Below are positions 17,425-27,208 of a DNA stretch of 64,000 bases, piece by piece. The notes under the pieces were generated by a model, which saw only the letters and a program-made list of their open reading frames with translations, searched no databases and was not told the DNA's origin. Source of the DNA: Paenibacillus sp. PL2-23. Its GTDB lineage: Bacteria > Bacillota > Bacilli > Paenibacillales > Paenibacillaceae. The stretch spans positions 1,884,001-1,948,000 of the forward strand of contig NZ_CP162129.1 of the NCBI RefSeq assembly GCF_040834005.1, written 5' to 3'. Within the stretch, counting starts at the first letter, position 1, and each line of letters begins with the position of its first letter. The position numbers were made by a program, and so were the translations under genes.

Positions 17425-20310
17425 ATGAGTCAATTAGACTGTCGCAAACGAGAATGCTTCGATTGGAATTGGAAGTTTATTTTATCGGATGAGGTGGACG
17501 CTTACCGGGACGACTATGACGACAGCCACTGGCGAACTGTGCAGCTTCCTCATGATTGGAGTATAGAGGGTGAGTATGCCGAGCAGAACCCGACTGGTAA
17601 GCGTGGCGGCTTTCTGCCCAGCGGCATAGGCTGGTACCGCAAACAGCTGGAGTGGAGCGGGACCATAGGGGAAAAGGAGCTGTTTCTCGAATTTGACGGC
17701 ATTTATATGAACAGCACAATCTGGATTAACGGCTGCAAAGTAAACGAACGGCCTTACGGCTACATGGGCTTCGAGGTTGCTTTCGCAGACCTGCTTCGGG
17801 AAGGAAGCAATACCATTGCCATTCGTGTGGACAATACCGGAAGCCCCAGCGGCCGCTGGTATACTGGATGCGGCATCTATCGCCATGTTTGGCTTGTGGA
17901 GACAGACGTTGTGCGTGTCGCGCATTGGGGGACGTATGTTACGACTCCGGCCATACACGATGAGTATGCTCTTATTCACGGTCAGATCGAGCTGACCAAC
18001 CATTCCGCTGGTGAGCGCGAGGTGACGCTTGTTGCTCAAGTCTTTTCTCCTTCAGGCACGCTTGTCGGGAAAGCGTCGAAGCTCTTGAAGCTGGAGGCTA
18101 ATAAAGGCGCGACTGAGGAAGTGGAGATGAATATCAGCTCTCCTAAGCTCTGGTCTGTGGATACTCCGGAAGTGTATACAATGAAAACAGAGATATTCGC
18201 GAACGGCTGCTGTATCGACGATTATGTGACGAGCTTTGGCATACGGAGCTTCTCTATTGATACTACGCGCGGCTTCGTCTTGAATGGGCAGTCGATGAAG
18301 CTGAAGGGGGTATGCCTTCATCATGATGCCGGGCCTGTTGGGGCAGCAGTGCCCGAGAAGCTGCTGATGAAGCGGCTCCGAATGCTCAAGGAGATGGGGT
18401 GCAACGCAATCCGCACAGCCCATCATCCCATGTCACCCGAGTTTTATGCATTTTGCGATCGGCTTGGTTTTATCGTGATGGACGAAGCGTTCGACGGCTG
18501 GGAGGAGACGAAAGCAGATTGCGATTATGGGTTGTACTTCGAAGAATGGTGGCAGCAGGATCTCGGAGATATGCTGCGACGCGACCGCAACCATCCTTGT
18601 GTGTTGTTCTGGAGTATCGGCAACGAGGTTCTCGGCATGAAGCCCGAAACAACCCGCAAGCTTGTTGAATTCGTGCATCAGCTTGATCCGACCCGGCCGG
18701 TTACCTGCGGGATCGATTCAATTGGGCCGGGTCCTGATGAGAACCGTTCACTTCTTGATGTGGCCGGATACAATGATGGCCGTGGTTCTTGCTTTGGTTA
18801 TGAGCTGGATCACGAGAAGCATCCGAATCGAATAATGGTTGCTACAGAAGCGCCGCACACCTTCCAGACCAGAGGCTTCTACCGGACGCAGACCTGGTGG
18901 CGTGACAAGAACCGTCACCGCATCGAAATCCCCAATTTGACGGAGGAGGAGCTCTTTTTTGACGGGGCGCTCCAGTACAATTCCTCTTATGACAATAGCG
19001 GGGTCCGGACCTCTGCCAGACATTCGTGGGGCTTTGTTCAGAAATATTCATACCTGATCGGAGAATTCCGGTGGACTGGCTTCGATTATCTTGGAGAATC
19101 GTTCGGCTGGCCTGCACGAAGCGCGAATTTCGGAATTATCGATTTGGCCAACTTTCCGAAGGACCATTATTATTTCTACCAGAGCCGATTTACGAGCAGT
19201 CCCATGATTCATCTGCTTCCTCATTGGACACATCCAGGCTTGGAAGATAGCCGTATACCTGTATGGATATACACGAATTGCGATGAAGCAGAGCTGCTGC
19301 TGAACGGTCGTTCGTTGGGCAGAAAGAGAATGGGAGATGCGATGTACTTGTCGTGGGACGTGAGCTATGAGCCTGGCACACTGGAGGCTATCGGGTATGT
19401 AGCAGGACAGCCGCAGGCTGTAAAGAAAGTGCGTACTGCCGGTGAGCCTGCGGGCATACGGCTGGAGACGGATACAGACAGCCTGCGCCCGGATGGACGC
19501 GATGTCGCGCAAGTCAGCTTCTCAATCATTGATGCACAAGGGCGATTCGTGCCGAGCGGGGATAGTGTCGTCGCTCTTCAGGTTGCAGGACCTGCAGAGC
19601 TTCTTGGCACGGAGAATGGGGACCCATTGGACCTGACTCCGCCGCGGTCTCCGCTTCGCAAGGCGTTCTACGGTCTCGGCATGGGGCTTGTGCAGTCAAC
19701 CTTCGAGGACAAGCCGATTGAAGTTACGGCTGCCGTAATTGCAGGATCGACTATATTTACTGATTCAACCACTGTGACTATTGCTTTAGAGCGCATTGCC
19801 CTAAGAGGGGAGCTAAGCTCCAGGGAGCTTGCCATCTATTATTCCATAGACGGTTCAGAGGCGAACACGCTTTACAAGGGAGCCTTCGAAATCAATAACA
19901 GCTGTACGATTCGAGCTGTCGTGGTGGAGAATGGAGGAACGATCCTTGAGCTGCATGCCGAATTCAAAAAGGGAGTGCATGAGAAGGTCATTGATCTGAC
20001 GCATGGCAATCGTCAGGAAGAGCCTGCTAGGTTCAACGGGCCGTTCGCTTTTCAAGTATGCGGTGATTGGACGGATGGCACCCTGCGGTATCATTTCCAG
20101 CCTGACGGAACAGTGCTGCAATCCATCGGCTTAGATACTCCTCTGCTGTATGGAACATGGTGGTGCGATAGCGGAACGGGGGAGCTTGCGCCTCTGGACG
20201 GGCAGAAGAATCACAAGCTCACGCTTGTCACTCAGCCAGCGGAAAGTCTGTCTCTTGAACATGACCATTGCAGGATCACATTGACTAGATTGACTCAGGG
20301 GACAATATGA
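17425..20310 (+). CDS. GH2 beta-galactosidase-like enzyme
   Basis: 961 residues. Order: sugar-binding jelly roll (about 10-170, NPTGKRGGFLPSGIGWYRK), Ig-like domain (about 180-275), TIM barrel (about 280-590), a DUF4982-like domain (WIYTNCDEAELLLNGRSLG, about 610-690), and C-terminal Ig-like domains. The acid/base is Glu401 in WSIGNEV, the nucleophile Glu547 in IGEFRWTGFDYLGE; NAIRTAHHP is also present. No signal peptide. AAGGAGATG precedes the start. It overlaps the next sulfatase by 4 nt, so galactoside (or related) cleavage and desulfation are coupled. GH2 members also cleave glucuronides and mannosides; galactosidase is the most likely reading. Confidence 0.9.
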   Translation: MSQLDCRKRECFDWNWKFILSDEVDAYRDDYDDSHWRTVQLPHDWSIEGEYAEQNPTGKRGGFLPSGIGWYRKQLEWSGTIGEKELFLEFDGIYMNSTIWINGCKVNERPYGYMGFEVAFADLLREGSNTIAIRVDNTGSPSGRWYTGCGIYRHVWLVETDVVRVAHWGTYVTTPAIHDEYALIHGQIELTNHSAGEREVTLVAQVFSPSGTLVGKASKLLKLEANKGATEEVEMNISSPKLWSVDTPEVYTMKTEIFANGCCIDDYVTSFGIRSFSIDTTRGFVLNGQSMKLKGVCLHHDAGPVGAAVPEKLLMKRLRMLKEMGCNAIRTAHHPMSPEFYAFCDRLGFIVMDEAFDGWEETKADCDYGLYFEEWWQQDLGDMLRRDRNHPCVLFWSIGNEVLGMKPETTRKLVEFVHQLDPTRPVTCGIDSIGPGPDENRSLLDVAGYNDGRGSCFGYELDHEKHPNRIMVATEAPHTFQTRGFYRTQTWWRDKNRHRIEIPNLTEEELFFDGALQYNSSYDNSGVRTSARHSWGFVQKYSYLIGEFRWTGFDYLGESFGWPARSANFGIIDLANFPKDHYYFYQSRFTSSPMIHLLPHWTHPGLEDSRIPVWIYTNCDEAELLLNGRSLGRKRMGDAMYLSWDVSYEPGTLEAIGYVAGQPQAVKKVRTAGEPAGIRLETDTDSLRPDGRDVAQVSFSIIDAQGRFVPSGDSVVALQVAGPAELLGTENGDPLDLTPPRSPLRKAFYGLGMGLVQSTFEDKPIEVTAAVIAGSTIFTDSTTVTIALERIALRGELSSRELAIYYSIDGSEANTLYKGAFEINNSCTIRAVVVENGGTILELHAEFKKGVHEKVIDLTHGNRQEEPARFNGPFAFQVCGDWTDGTLRYHFQPDGTVLQSIGLDTPLLYGTWWCDSGTGELAPLDGQKNHKLTLVTQPAESLSLEHDHCRITLTRLTQGTI

Positions 20311-21698
20311 ACGGATATAATATCTTATTTATCATGACAGATCAGCTTCGATTAGATGCGCTCGGCAAAACAGGAGGCTGGGTAAAAACGCCTCATATCG
20401 ATGCTCTTGCCGCAGAGGGAATGCTGTTTACCAATTGTATCACCAATTCTCCGGTTTGCATTCCGGCCCGGGTTTCTTTAGCTACAGGCTTGTACCCTCA
20501 TAATACAGGGGTTTGGAAAAATATGGAGTATGATTTGCCGGCGGACAGCAGCACATGGATGCAAACGATCCGGGATGCGGGTTACCGTACCGGTCTGATT
20601 GGCAAAACTCATTTGCACCGCCACAAGGGTGATTTGAGGGAACGTGAACATCTTATGCATGCCTATGGATTTGATCATGTGGACGAAATTGGCGGACCAA
20701 GAGCCAGCATGTGGGTTGGCAGCCATATGACGGACGAGTGGAGCAAAGCTGGCGTGCTGGATGCATATATTCAGGAATATAATGACCGGTTCACCACCAA
20801 ACCGTATGTAGCGAGACCGTCGGTTCTTCCTTTGTCTCTGTATGCGGATGTATATGTCGGAACAAAGGCCCAAGCATTCATCAGCAGCTATAAGGACGAC
20901 AAGCCTTGGTTTTGTATGGTCAGCTTCGGCGGTCCGCATGAGCCGTGGGACGCTCCTGAGCCTTACGCCAGCATGTACGAACCGGAGCAAATGCCAAAGC
21001 CTATCCCTAGACCTTCAGTTGACTCAACTCGTCCCATAGGGCATTTGGATGAGCTGATGAACGAGGATCGGCATTCACCTGTTCTAGAGGAGCAGGACAT
21101 TGCCGCCATGAGGGCCAATTATGCCGGTAATGTGACCCTGATTGATGAGCAGATCGGTCAGATACTTCAAGTCTTGAAAGAGAAAAACGAATTGGATAAG
21201 ACGGTGATTGTGTTTACCGCGGACCATGGGGAAATGAACGGGGATTACGGCTTGCTTTACAAAGAGAACTTCTTAAACGCAGCGGTAAAGGTGCCGCTAA
21301 TCATTTGGACCCCGGAGCTAAAGAGCAGTGAGCATGCTGGAGCAGTATACGACGGAATGGTAGAGCTGTTCGATATTGGTCCGACCATGTGCGAATTAGC
21401 CGGAACGCAGCTTGCGCATTGTCATTTTGCGAAATCGTTGAGTCCTGTTCTCGAAGACCCCAGGACAGTGCACAGGGAAGAGGCGATATCCGAGATTCAC
21501 GGCGAAGTGATGCTGCAAAACCGGGAGTGGAAGTTAGTGCTTAACGCACAAGGTACTCCTTATCTGCTGTTTCATTTGACAGAGGATCCCAATGAGCAGC
21601 GTAATTTGATGGGAGAACCGGCTTATGGCGAAGTAGTTCAGAAGCTGAAGGATACTATTTTTGCAAGATTGATGTCCAGCTTAGTTTATAAGAACTAA
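20307..21698 (+). CDS. Sulfatase (Cys-type, cytoplasmic)
   Basis: 463 residues. Signature CIPARVSLATG with Cys51 as formylglycine precursor; metal-site MTDQL near residue 10, LIGKTHLHRH near residue 100, and TADHGEMNGDYGL with the downstream lysine-containing KENF stretch near residue 315. No signal peptide. ATGA overlap with the GH2 gene shows translational coupling, so its substrate is probably a sulfated form of the GH2 substrate or its product. Clearly different in sequence from the other four sulfatases here. Confidence 0.93.
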   Translation: MNGYNILFIMTDQLRLDALGKTGGWVKTPHIDALAAEGMLFTNCITNSPVCIPARVSLATGLYPHNTGVWKNMEYDLPADSSTWMQTIRDAGYRTGLIGKTHLHRHKGDLREREHLMHAYGFDHVDEIGGPRASMWVGSHMTDEWSKAGVLDAYIQEYNDRFTTKPYVARPSVLPLSLYADVYVGTKAQAFISSYKDDKPWFCMVSFGGPHEPWDAPEPYASMYEPEQMPKPIPRPSVDSTRPIGHLDELMNEDRHSPVLEEQDIAAMRANYAGNVTLIDEQIGQILQVLKEKNELDKTVIVFTADHGEMNGDYGLLYKENFLNAAVKVPLIIWTPELKSSEHAGAVYDGMVELFDIGPTMCELAGTQLAHCHFAKSLSPVLEDPRTVHREEAISEIHGEVMLQNREWKLVLNAQGTPYLLFHLTEDPNEQRNLMGEPAYGEVVQKLKDTIFARLMSSLVYKN

Positions 21699-21729
21699 GC
21701 CAAATCATTAACGGAATGGGGGATTTACG

Positions 21730-23130
21730 TTGGAAGCCAACCATACCTCGGTCAACCGACCGAACTTCATATTTATTTTGTTGGATGATATGGGGTGGAA
21801 GGATCTGGGTTGTTACGGAAGCTCCTTCTACGAGACGCCACATCTAGACCGCCTTGCAAGCGAGGGAATGAGATTTACGGATGCGTATGCAGCTAGCCCA
21901 GTGTGCTCTCCTACACGCGCCAGCATTCTGACGGGGAAGTATCCAGCTTCTCTCGGAATCACGAACTGGATTGGCGGCGATGCAAAGGGGAAACTGCTTG
22001 ATGCACCTTATCTTCGCTATTTGCCCTTGGAAGAGAAAAGTATGGCCCGTGCTCTTAAAGAGCATGGATATCGCACCTGGAACGTAGGCAAGTGGCATAT
22101 GGGCGGAAAAGATTTTTATCCCGAAAAACACGGCTTTGACGTCAATGTCGGCGGCTGCGACTGGGGATCGCCGCACAAAGGATACTTCAGCCCTTATGGA
22201 ATTGAAACGCTTCCGGATGGTCCGGAGGGAGAATATTTGACGGACAGATTGACCGATGAAGCGATCAGACTGATTCAACAAAAGGATCAGGCGCCGTTTT
22301 TCCTTTACTTATCGCATTATACGGTGCATACACCGATCCAGGCCAAAGCGGAAGATATCGCCAAATATACCGAAAAAGCCAAGAAGCTCGGATTGGATCA
22401 GTTAAGTGCTATCGAAGAGGGGGAACTCTTCCCCTGCGAGCACAAGAAACATTTGCGCGTCCAACGAAGGGTGATTCAATCGGATCCCGTCTATGCGGCA
22501 ATGATTGATAATCTGGACTGGAATATCGGAAGGCTGCTGCAGGCTCTGGAGGAGACGGGACAAGCTGAGAATACGGTTATTATCTTCACCTCGGACAACG
22601 GTGGATTGGCTACAGCCGAGAGCTCGCCTACATGCAATGCGCCGTTACAGGAGGGAAAAGGCTGGATGTACGAAGGCGGTGTGCGCGAGCCGTTGATCGT
22701 CAAATGGCCGGGAACAATAAAGCCCGGCAGTGTATGCGAGGTTCCGGTAACCAGCCCCGATTTTTATCCGACCCTGCTCGAAATAGCGGGACTTCCCTTA
22801 TTACCAGAGCAGCATTCAGACGGAATCAGCTTCGTCCCTTTGCTGAAGGGACAAGATAGCCTGGAACGGGAAGCGATATATTGGCATTATCCCCATTATG
22901 GCAATCAAGGAGGCACCCCTGGTTCATCCATACGTATGGGGAATGATAAGCTCATTGAGTTCTTTGAAGACGGGCGTGTCGAGCTGTACAATTTGCTTGC
23001 GGATTTAGGTGAGGAACATGATATTGCCAAAGAGCGGCCGGACTTGGCGGAGAAGCTCCAAAAGAAGCTAAGCCAGTGGCGAGAGCAGGTTGAAGCGAAA
23101 ATTCCAGTGCCGAATCCTGAGTATAGATAA
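21730..23130 (+). CDS. Arylsulfatase A-like sulfatase (Cys-type, cytoplasmic)
   Basis: 466 residues from a TTG preceded by a GGGGGA stretch. N-terminal LLDDMGWKDLGCYGS and signature CSPTRASILTG (Cys59) are those of the classical arylsulfatase/GalNAc-6-sulfatase group; NVGKWHMGG near residue 118, TSDNGG near residue 285 and the C-terminal EEHDIAKERPDL also fit. No signal peptide. Third gene of the GH2-sulfatase operon, 31 bp after the previous sulfatase. Its different type suggests it removes sulfate from another position or sugar. Confidence 0.93.
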   Translation: MEANHTSVNRPNFIFILLDDMGWKDLGCYGSSFYETPHLDRLASEGMRFTDAYAASPVCSPTRASILTGKYPASLGITNWIGGDAKGKLLDAPYLRYLPLEEKSMARALKEHGYRTWNVGKWHMGGKDFYPEKHGFDVNVGGCDWGSPHKGYFSPYGIETLPDGPEGEYLTDRLTDEAIRLIQQKDQAPFFLYLSHYTVHTPIQAKAEDIAKYTEKAKKLGLDQLSAIEEGELFPCEHKKHLRVQRRVIQSDPVYAAMIDNLDWNIGRLLQALEETGQAENTVIIFTSDNGGLATAESSPTCNAPLQEGKGWMYEGGVREPLIVKWPGTIKPGSVCEVPVTSPDFYPTLLEIAGLPLLPEQHSDGISFVPLLKGQDSLEREAIYWHYPHYGNQGGTPGSSIRMGNDKLIEFFEDGRVELYNLLADLGEEHDIAKERPDLAEKLQKKLSQWREQVEAKIPVPNPEYR

Positions 23131-23243
23131 TCATTTTGATACCCCAAACTTACGTAATTTCAGCTCCTATCGCTAGATGGGAGCCTTTTGACGTTTAATG
23201 TGTCCATAAGAAAGCGGCAAACTGGGATATAGTTTACCAGAAA

Positions 23244-23269
23244 CCCTCGCCTTGTAAATAAGGCGGGGG
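23244..23269. terminator. Bidirectional hairpin between convergent genes
   Basis: CCCTCGCCTT (23244-23253) and AAGGCGGGGG (23260-23269) form a 10-bp GC-rich stem with one G-T pair, between the plus-strand sulfatase and minus-strand AraC genes. No clear T run on either side. Confidence 0.5.
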
Positions 23270-23319
23270 CTGAACAATTATGATCAGTGCGTGAATGATG
23301 ATTCGTGCAGTACCATTAT

Positions 23320-24165
23320 TCATCCATTAAATTTAGATGGTGTGACTCCTGTCCATTTCGTAAACGCTTTATAAAAATTCGAGTAATCTACAAATCCGGA
23401 AAGACGTGCCGCCTCCGATGGCGGTACGTCAAGCTTGAGCATCTCAGCCGCCTTGGATAGCCGTTTGTGCAGGACATACTGCTTGAAGGAAACGCCCATG
23501 GTTTTTTTGAATAAGTGAGAAAAATAATACTTATTCATGTGAAACTTATTTTCCATATCATCCAGCGAAAGGTTGTCGGATAAGTGATCGTGGATATAGT
23601 TAATCATCTGATCAAGCTCTTCGTGATGATCCAGTATTGGCTCATCTGGACTGTCATAGGAGGAGATGAGTTGGTTTACTTCGACAAGCAATCGAATGAA
23701 CGTCAATTCAATAAGCAGGGGATTCTGAGGTTCTTCCTCGCGACCCAAGTACTCGATCTCGTCAAAATAGGCCTGTATATTAACGTTCTTCACTATAGAT
23801 GAGGGAAGGCGATTAAAGCTCCCAGGCTTTTTCCTTTCAAAGTACTGTAACAAATTATAGCCCGGACTATTGTAATAGCGACAAAATTCAGGCTTGAAGA
23901 AGATGAGAATGCGCTCATAGCTCTCGTCGGATGTAAAGTAGGGACGGTGTAATTCCTTAGAGTTGAAAATCAACAGGTCGCCAGGAAGTAATCGATAACT
24001 CTTTCCTTCAATTTGGTAATCTACGCTGCCTGAGATCAGGTAATAAAGTTGATAACGCTTCAGTAAATAAAGACGGTGCTGACCGTTATCAGGTCTAGGG
24101 GTTAGGCTGTGGATATAGGAGAACGCCCCGTTCCCCAGTTCAATCTTTACTTGACTCGATGACAC
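23320..24165 (-). CDS. AraC-family regulator with cupin sensor domain
   Basis: 281 residues. The start is the GTG at 24165 because AAGGGGAG lies 7 nt upstream; the frame extends to a GTG at 24216, but that has no ribosome site and would swallow an upstream palindrome. N-terminal cupin (YLISGSVDYQIEGKSYRLLPGDLLIFNSKELHRP), C-terminal double helix-turn-helix (LDDMENKFHMNKYYFSHLFKK, SEAARLSGFVDYSNFYKAFTK). Divergent from the GH88 gene, its likely target. Confidence 0.9.
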   Translation of the reverse strand: MSSSQVKIELGNGAFSYIHSLTPRPDNGQHRLYLLKRYQLYYLISGSVDYQIEGKSYRLLPGDLLIFNSKELHRPYFTSDESYERILIFFKPEFCRYYNSPGYNLLQYFERKKPGSFNRLPSSIVKNVNIQAYFDEIEYLGREEEPQNPLLIELTFIRLLVEVNQLISSYDSPDEPILDHHEELDQMINYIHDHLSDNLSLDDMENKFHMNKYYFSHLFKKTMGVSFKQYVLHKRLSKAAEMLKLDVPPSEAARLSGFVDYSNFYKAFTKWTGVTPSKFNG

Positions 24166-24186
24166 GAATGGTCTCCCCTTAATAGC

Positions 24187-24208
24187 ATATTGTAAGGTCC
24201 TACAATAT
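24187..24208. promoter_or_regulatory. Inverted repeat upstream of AraC start
   Basis: ATATTGTA and TACAATAT are perfect 8-bp inverted arms separated by 6 bp, ending about 22 nt before the chosen AraC start. Size and symmetry suit a dimeric repressor or autoregulatory operator, or a 5'-leader hairpin. Confidence 0.45.
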
Positions 24209-24382
24209 TTTATCACGTCACGTCAATAGATATCTAACAGGACGAAGTACAATCGGTAGTTTTCATCATTGCCCAGGGGAAATAGAACAAGATTTGCAAG
24301 AATATCCGCAATCCAGACCATATCCATAAGGAGCAGGCAGAACTATACTTAGGAAAAGTCTAGCTTACTTTGCGAATGGAGG

Positions 24383-25525
24383 ATGATTACAGTTAATAAA
24401 TTGTTGCAGAATCAATCAAGTTATATCGAGGATTGTTGGGAACGCATCGAGGGGAAGCTTGCAGTAACGATTGAACGTATTAAGGACGGGATGCCGCATT
24501 CCACGTTCGATGGTGTATATGATGACTGGCAGGATCAGAAGTCATGGTGGACGAATACGTTCTGGGCCGGTATATTATGGCTGCTTTATCGGGAAACGAA
24601 GCAGGAGCATTATAAAGAATACGCTCAGAGTATTGAAGCCAAGATGGATGAGGTTCTTTATGGGTATGACAAGTTGCACCATGATGTTGGTTTCATGTGG
24701 CTGTTATCGAGCGTTATGAATTATGAGCTGACAGGCAACGAGCAATCGAAACAACGCGCTATGCTTGCTGCTAATATCCTATCGGCCAGAGCCAACATCG
24801 CCGGTGGTTATATCCGTGCCTGGAACGGTGACAAAGAAGGCTGGGCGATCATAGACTGCATGATGAATATTCCTCTGCTCTTCTGGGCGAGCAAGATGAG
24901 CAAGGATGATCGCTTCAAGCATATCGGCATCATGCATGCGGACAAGACGATGAATCATTTCGTTCGGGAGGATGGATCAGTTCACCATATTGTTAGCTTC
25001 GACCCTTCGAACGGAGAAGTACTGGACACCCCACGAGGTCAGGGCTACGACAGTGGCTCATCCTGGTCTAGAGGGCAGAGTTGGGCGGTGTATGGCTTCG
25101 TTCAGGCGTATCAGTGGACAGGGAAGCAAGAGTACCTGCATTCGGCTAAGCGAATTGCTCATTATGTGCTTACATGTCTGTCGCAGACCGGATATGTTCC
25201 ACCTTGCGACTACAGACAGCCAGCGGAGTCATCTCTTCTCGACAGTAGTGCTGGAGCTATTTTAGCATGTGGCCTTATCGAGATTGCGAAGTCTGTACCG
25301 GAGGCGGAGAAGATACTTTATCTGCAAGGGGCAATCTCTATCCTGAAGGCGTTGGATACTCAATGTGGGGTGTGGGATCTTTCGGATGAAGCGTTGCTTA
25401 CGAATGCAACCTCGGCCTATCATCCGGGTGCGTTTAAGCGGGCGGTCATCGGCAACGGAGCACTCATTTACGGTGACTATTATTTTGTAGAAGCGATTTG
25501 CAAGTTGAAGGAAATGATGAAATGA
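24383..25525 (+). CDS. GH88 unsaturated uronyl hydrolase
   Basis: 380 residues, (alpha/alpha)6-barrel type. Motifs of GH88: LHHDVGFMWLLSS with Asp101 and WAIIDCMMNIPLLFWAS with Asp158 (the catalytic pair in characterised unsaturated glucuronyl hydrolases), SSWSRGQSWAVYGF and DSSAGAI. The enzyme removes the 4,5-unsaturated uronic acid left by a polysaccharide lyase, so it fits downstream of the lyase at 37514. No signal peptide: it works in the cytoplasm. GGAGG touches the ATG, so the start is not certain. Confidence 0.92.
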   Translation: MITVNKLLQNQSSYIEDCWERIEGKLAVTIERIKDGMPHSTFDGVYDDWQDQKSWWTNTFWAGILWLLYRETKQEHYKEYAQSIEAKMDEVLYGYDKLHHDVGFMWLLSSVMNYELTGNEQSKQRAMLAANILSARANIAGGYIRAWNGDKEGWAIIDCMMNIPLLFWASKMSKDDRFKHIGIMHADKTMNHFVREDGSVHHIVSFDPSNGEVLDTPRGQGYDSGSSWSRGQSWAVYGFVQAYQWTGKQEYLHSAKRIAHYVLTCLSQTGYVPPCDYRQPAESSLLDSSAGAILACGLIEIAKSVPEAEKILYLQGAISILKALDTQCGVWDLSDEALLTNATSAYHPGAFKRAVIGNGALIYGDYYFVEAICKLKEMMK

Positions 25526-25531
25526 GTTTAT

Positions 25532-25565
25532 AGAAAAGGGCAGTGTTGACTGCTCTCTTTTCTTA
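25532..25565 (+). terminator. Terminator after GH88
   Basis: AGAAAAGGGCAGT, loop GTTG, then ACTGCTCTCTTTTCT: a stem with a small bulge and T-rich tail. Confidence 0.7.
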
Positions 25566-25591
25566 TATACGAGACTCGCCATGTATAAAGA

Positions 25592-25623
25592 GCCCCATGG
25601 CATGCGTTCTTCCTGCATGGGGC
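25592..25623 (-). terminator. Terminator of the minus-strand sulfatase
   Basis: GCCCCATG (25592-25599) pairs with CATGGGGC (25616-25623), directly beyond the stop of the sulfatase that reads leftward. Confidence 0.55.
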
Positions 25624-25630
25624 CCCTATT

Positions 25631-27079
25631 CTACTTCTTGAACGGTAAATATTGTTCTAGGAAACGGTCATACAAATCCACTGGCAGTGTGAGCAGATCG
25701 TTCGTTGACTCCATATGGGTTCGCAGCTTTCCTATCAATGCCTGTGTGAGCTCATGAGAGGATTTTTCAAAGACAAGGTTGTTCATCTCTTGAGAATCCG
25801 TCTTCAGATTATACAGCTCAAGATAGATCTCATCCTTAAAAATATCAACAATGAGTTTCCATCCGTCCTCCAGGATACAGCGCTGGAAGTTTCCGCGACC
25901 ACCATTGCCATCAAATTGAACAAAAACCTGCTCTCGCCCTTTTGCTTGATCTTCAATGACTGACTTCAGGGAACGTCCGGAAATATTCTTGGGTATTGGA
26001 ATTCCCAAGTAGTCGCATAAGGTTGGGAATATATCAATTGAGCTCACATATTCATCGGAAGCTCCTTTTATATGTCCCAAGCTTTTTGGGAATTTTATAA
26101 TAAGTGGGGTACGGATGGACTCTTCATACATGCACATCTTTTGCCATAGACAGTGAGAGCCCAGCATCTCCCCGTGGTCAGAAGTAAACACGATAAGAGA
26201 ATCATCATATATTTCCTGAGCCTCCAGCTCACGGATAAGCAATCCAATTCCATAATCAAGGAGTTTAACTAATCCCAGATATACCTTCCACACTTGCTCC
26301 CAATCTTCCCTGTCGTATCTTGTTCCTATAGCCCCGGTCAGGTTGTATAGTTGAAGAGGTGATTGGTTGCGTCCCCAGACTCCAACATTGTCAGGCAGCT
26401 GCACATCCATGATACTCGAGTACCATGGCTCCGGAACATCGAATGGGGGATGAGGCGCAAGGTACATTGCATTGAGCAAGAAAGGCTTGTTTCGGTCTCG
26501 CTGCCTTATGGCATCTAAAGATGTATTCGTAATGAATCCATCATAGAAGTAATCGAAGCCATCCTCGTAGCAGCCTGTCTGAGGTATGGAATAACGCTTG
26601 ACTCTAGTAGTCGTGCCATGCGCCATTTCAGGAACAAGTCCAGTAAACGAATGTCCGCCCGGCACTCTTTTACCATTCCTTTCTAAGAATGGCTTGTAAT
26701 TCACCTCGAGTGAATTCCAGTGGGTTCGATTTTGTTCTCGGCTTTCCAATCGTTCTTCGGTGTATAGATGCTGCTTTCCCGTGTGCCAGCTATCCCAATC
26801 CTTCTCCAGGCGTTCATATAAAGTAGCAACACCTTTTCGAACGATGCCATGCTCACGATCCAGGGGCTCCCACGGATTAATGATGCATCCCGTTTCATTT
26901 GGGTACAAGCCTGTAAAGAATGAGCCCCTTGCAGGAACACATAAGGGAGAGGCGCAGTAGGCACGGTTGAAGGAATATCCATCCTGAATAATACGATTGA
27001 TATTCGGAGTGTGAGGACCGAGAGCGTCATAGCGCAATTGGTCCGCCATAATGATAATTACGTGTGGTTTCTCTAGCAT
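25631..27079 (-). CDS. Sulfatase (Cys-type, cytoplasmic)
   Basis: 482 residues; TTGGAGGAGA lies before the ATG. Signature CVPARGSFFTG with Cys47; metal-site MADQLRYD near residue 11, HTGKQHLY near residue 100, and TSDHGEMLGSHCLWQKM near residue 300. No signal peptide. Divergent from the AraC gene at 27209, with a 130-bp shared promoter region, so it is probably under that regulator. Substrate unknown; the long insert between residues 105 and 190 differs from the other sulfatases here. Confidence 0.92.
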   Translation of the reverse strand: MLEKPHVIIIMADQLRYDALGPHTPNINRIIQDGYSFNRAYCASPLCVPARGSFFTGLYPNETGCIINPWEPLDREHGIVRKGVATLYERLEKDWDSWHTGKQHLYTEERLESREQNRTHWNSLEVNYKPFLERNGKRVPGGHSFTGLVPEMAHGTTTRVKRYSIPQTGCYEDGFDYFYDGFITNTSLDAIRQRDRNKPFLLNAMYLAPHPPFDVPEPWYSSIMDVQLPDNVGVWGRNQSPLQLYNLTGAIGTRYDREDWEQVWKVYLGLVKLLDYGIGLLIRELEAQEIYDDSLIVFTSDHGEMLGSHCLWQKMCMYEESIRTPLIIKFPKSLGHIKGASDEYVSSIDIFPTLCDYLGIPIPKNISGRSLKSVIEDQAKGREQVFVQFDGNGGRGNFQRCILEDGWKLIVDIFKDEIYLELYNLKTDSQEMNNLVFEKSSHELTQALIGKLRTHMESTNDLLTLPVDLYDRFLEQYLPFKK

Positions 27080-27208
27080 TTGGTCTCCTCCAATATTAAC
27101 AGTGAGAACGGAATATATACTGATAATTATATATACATTTCTAAGAACATACTATAAAGGATACTTGGGATGATTATAGAATACATCATTTGATTTAGGG
27201 GGCATTCG

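Noticed and set aside
17477..19512. Long open frames antisense to the GH2 gene
   Set aside because: They mirror the codon pattern of the strongly supported GH2 gene, lack ribosome sites and resemble no protein family.
24166..24216. Longer N-terminus for the AraC protein from GTG 24216
   Set aside because: No ribosome site there, while AAGGGGAG correctly precedes GTG 24165.
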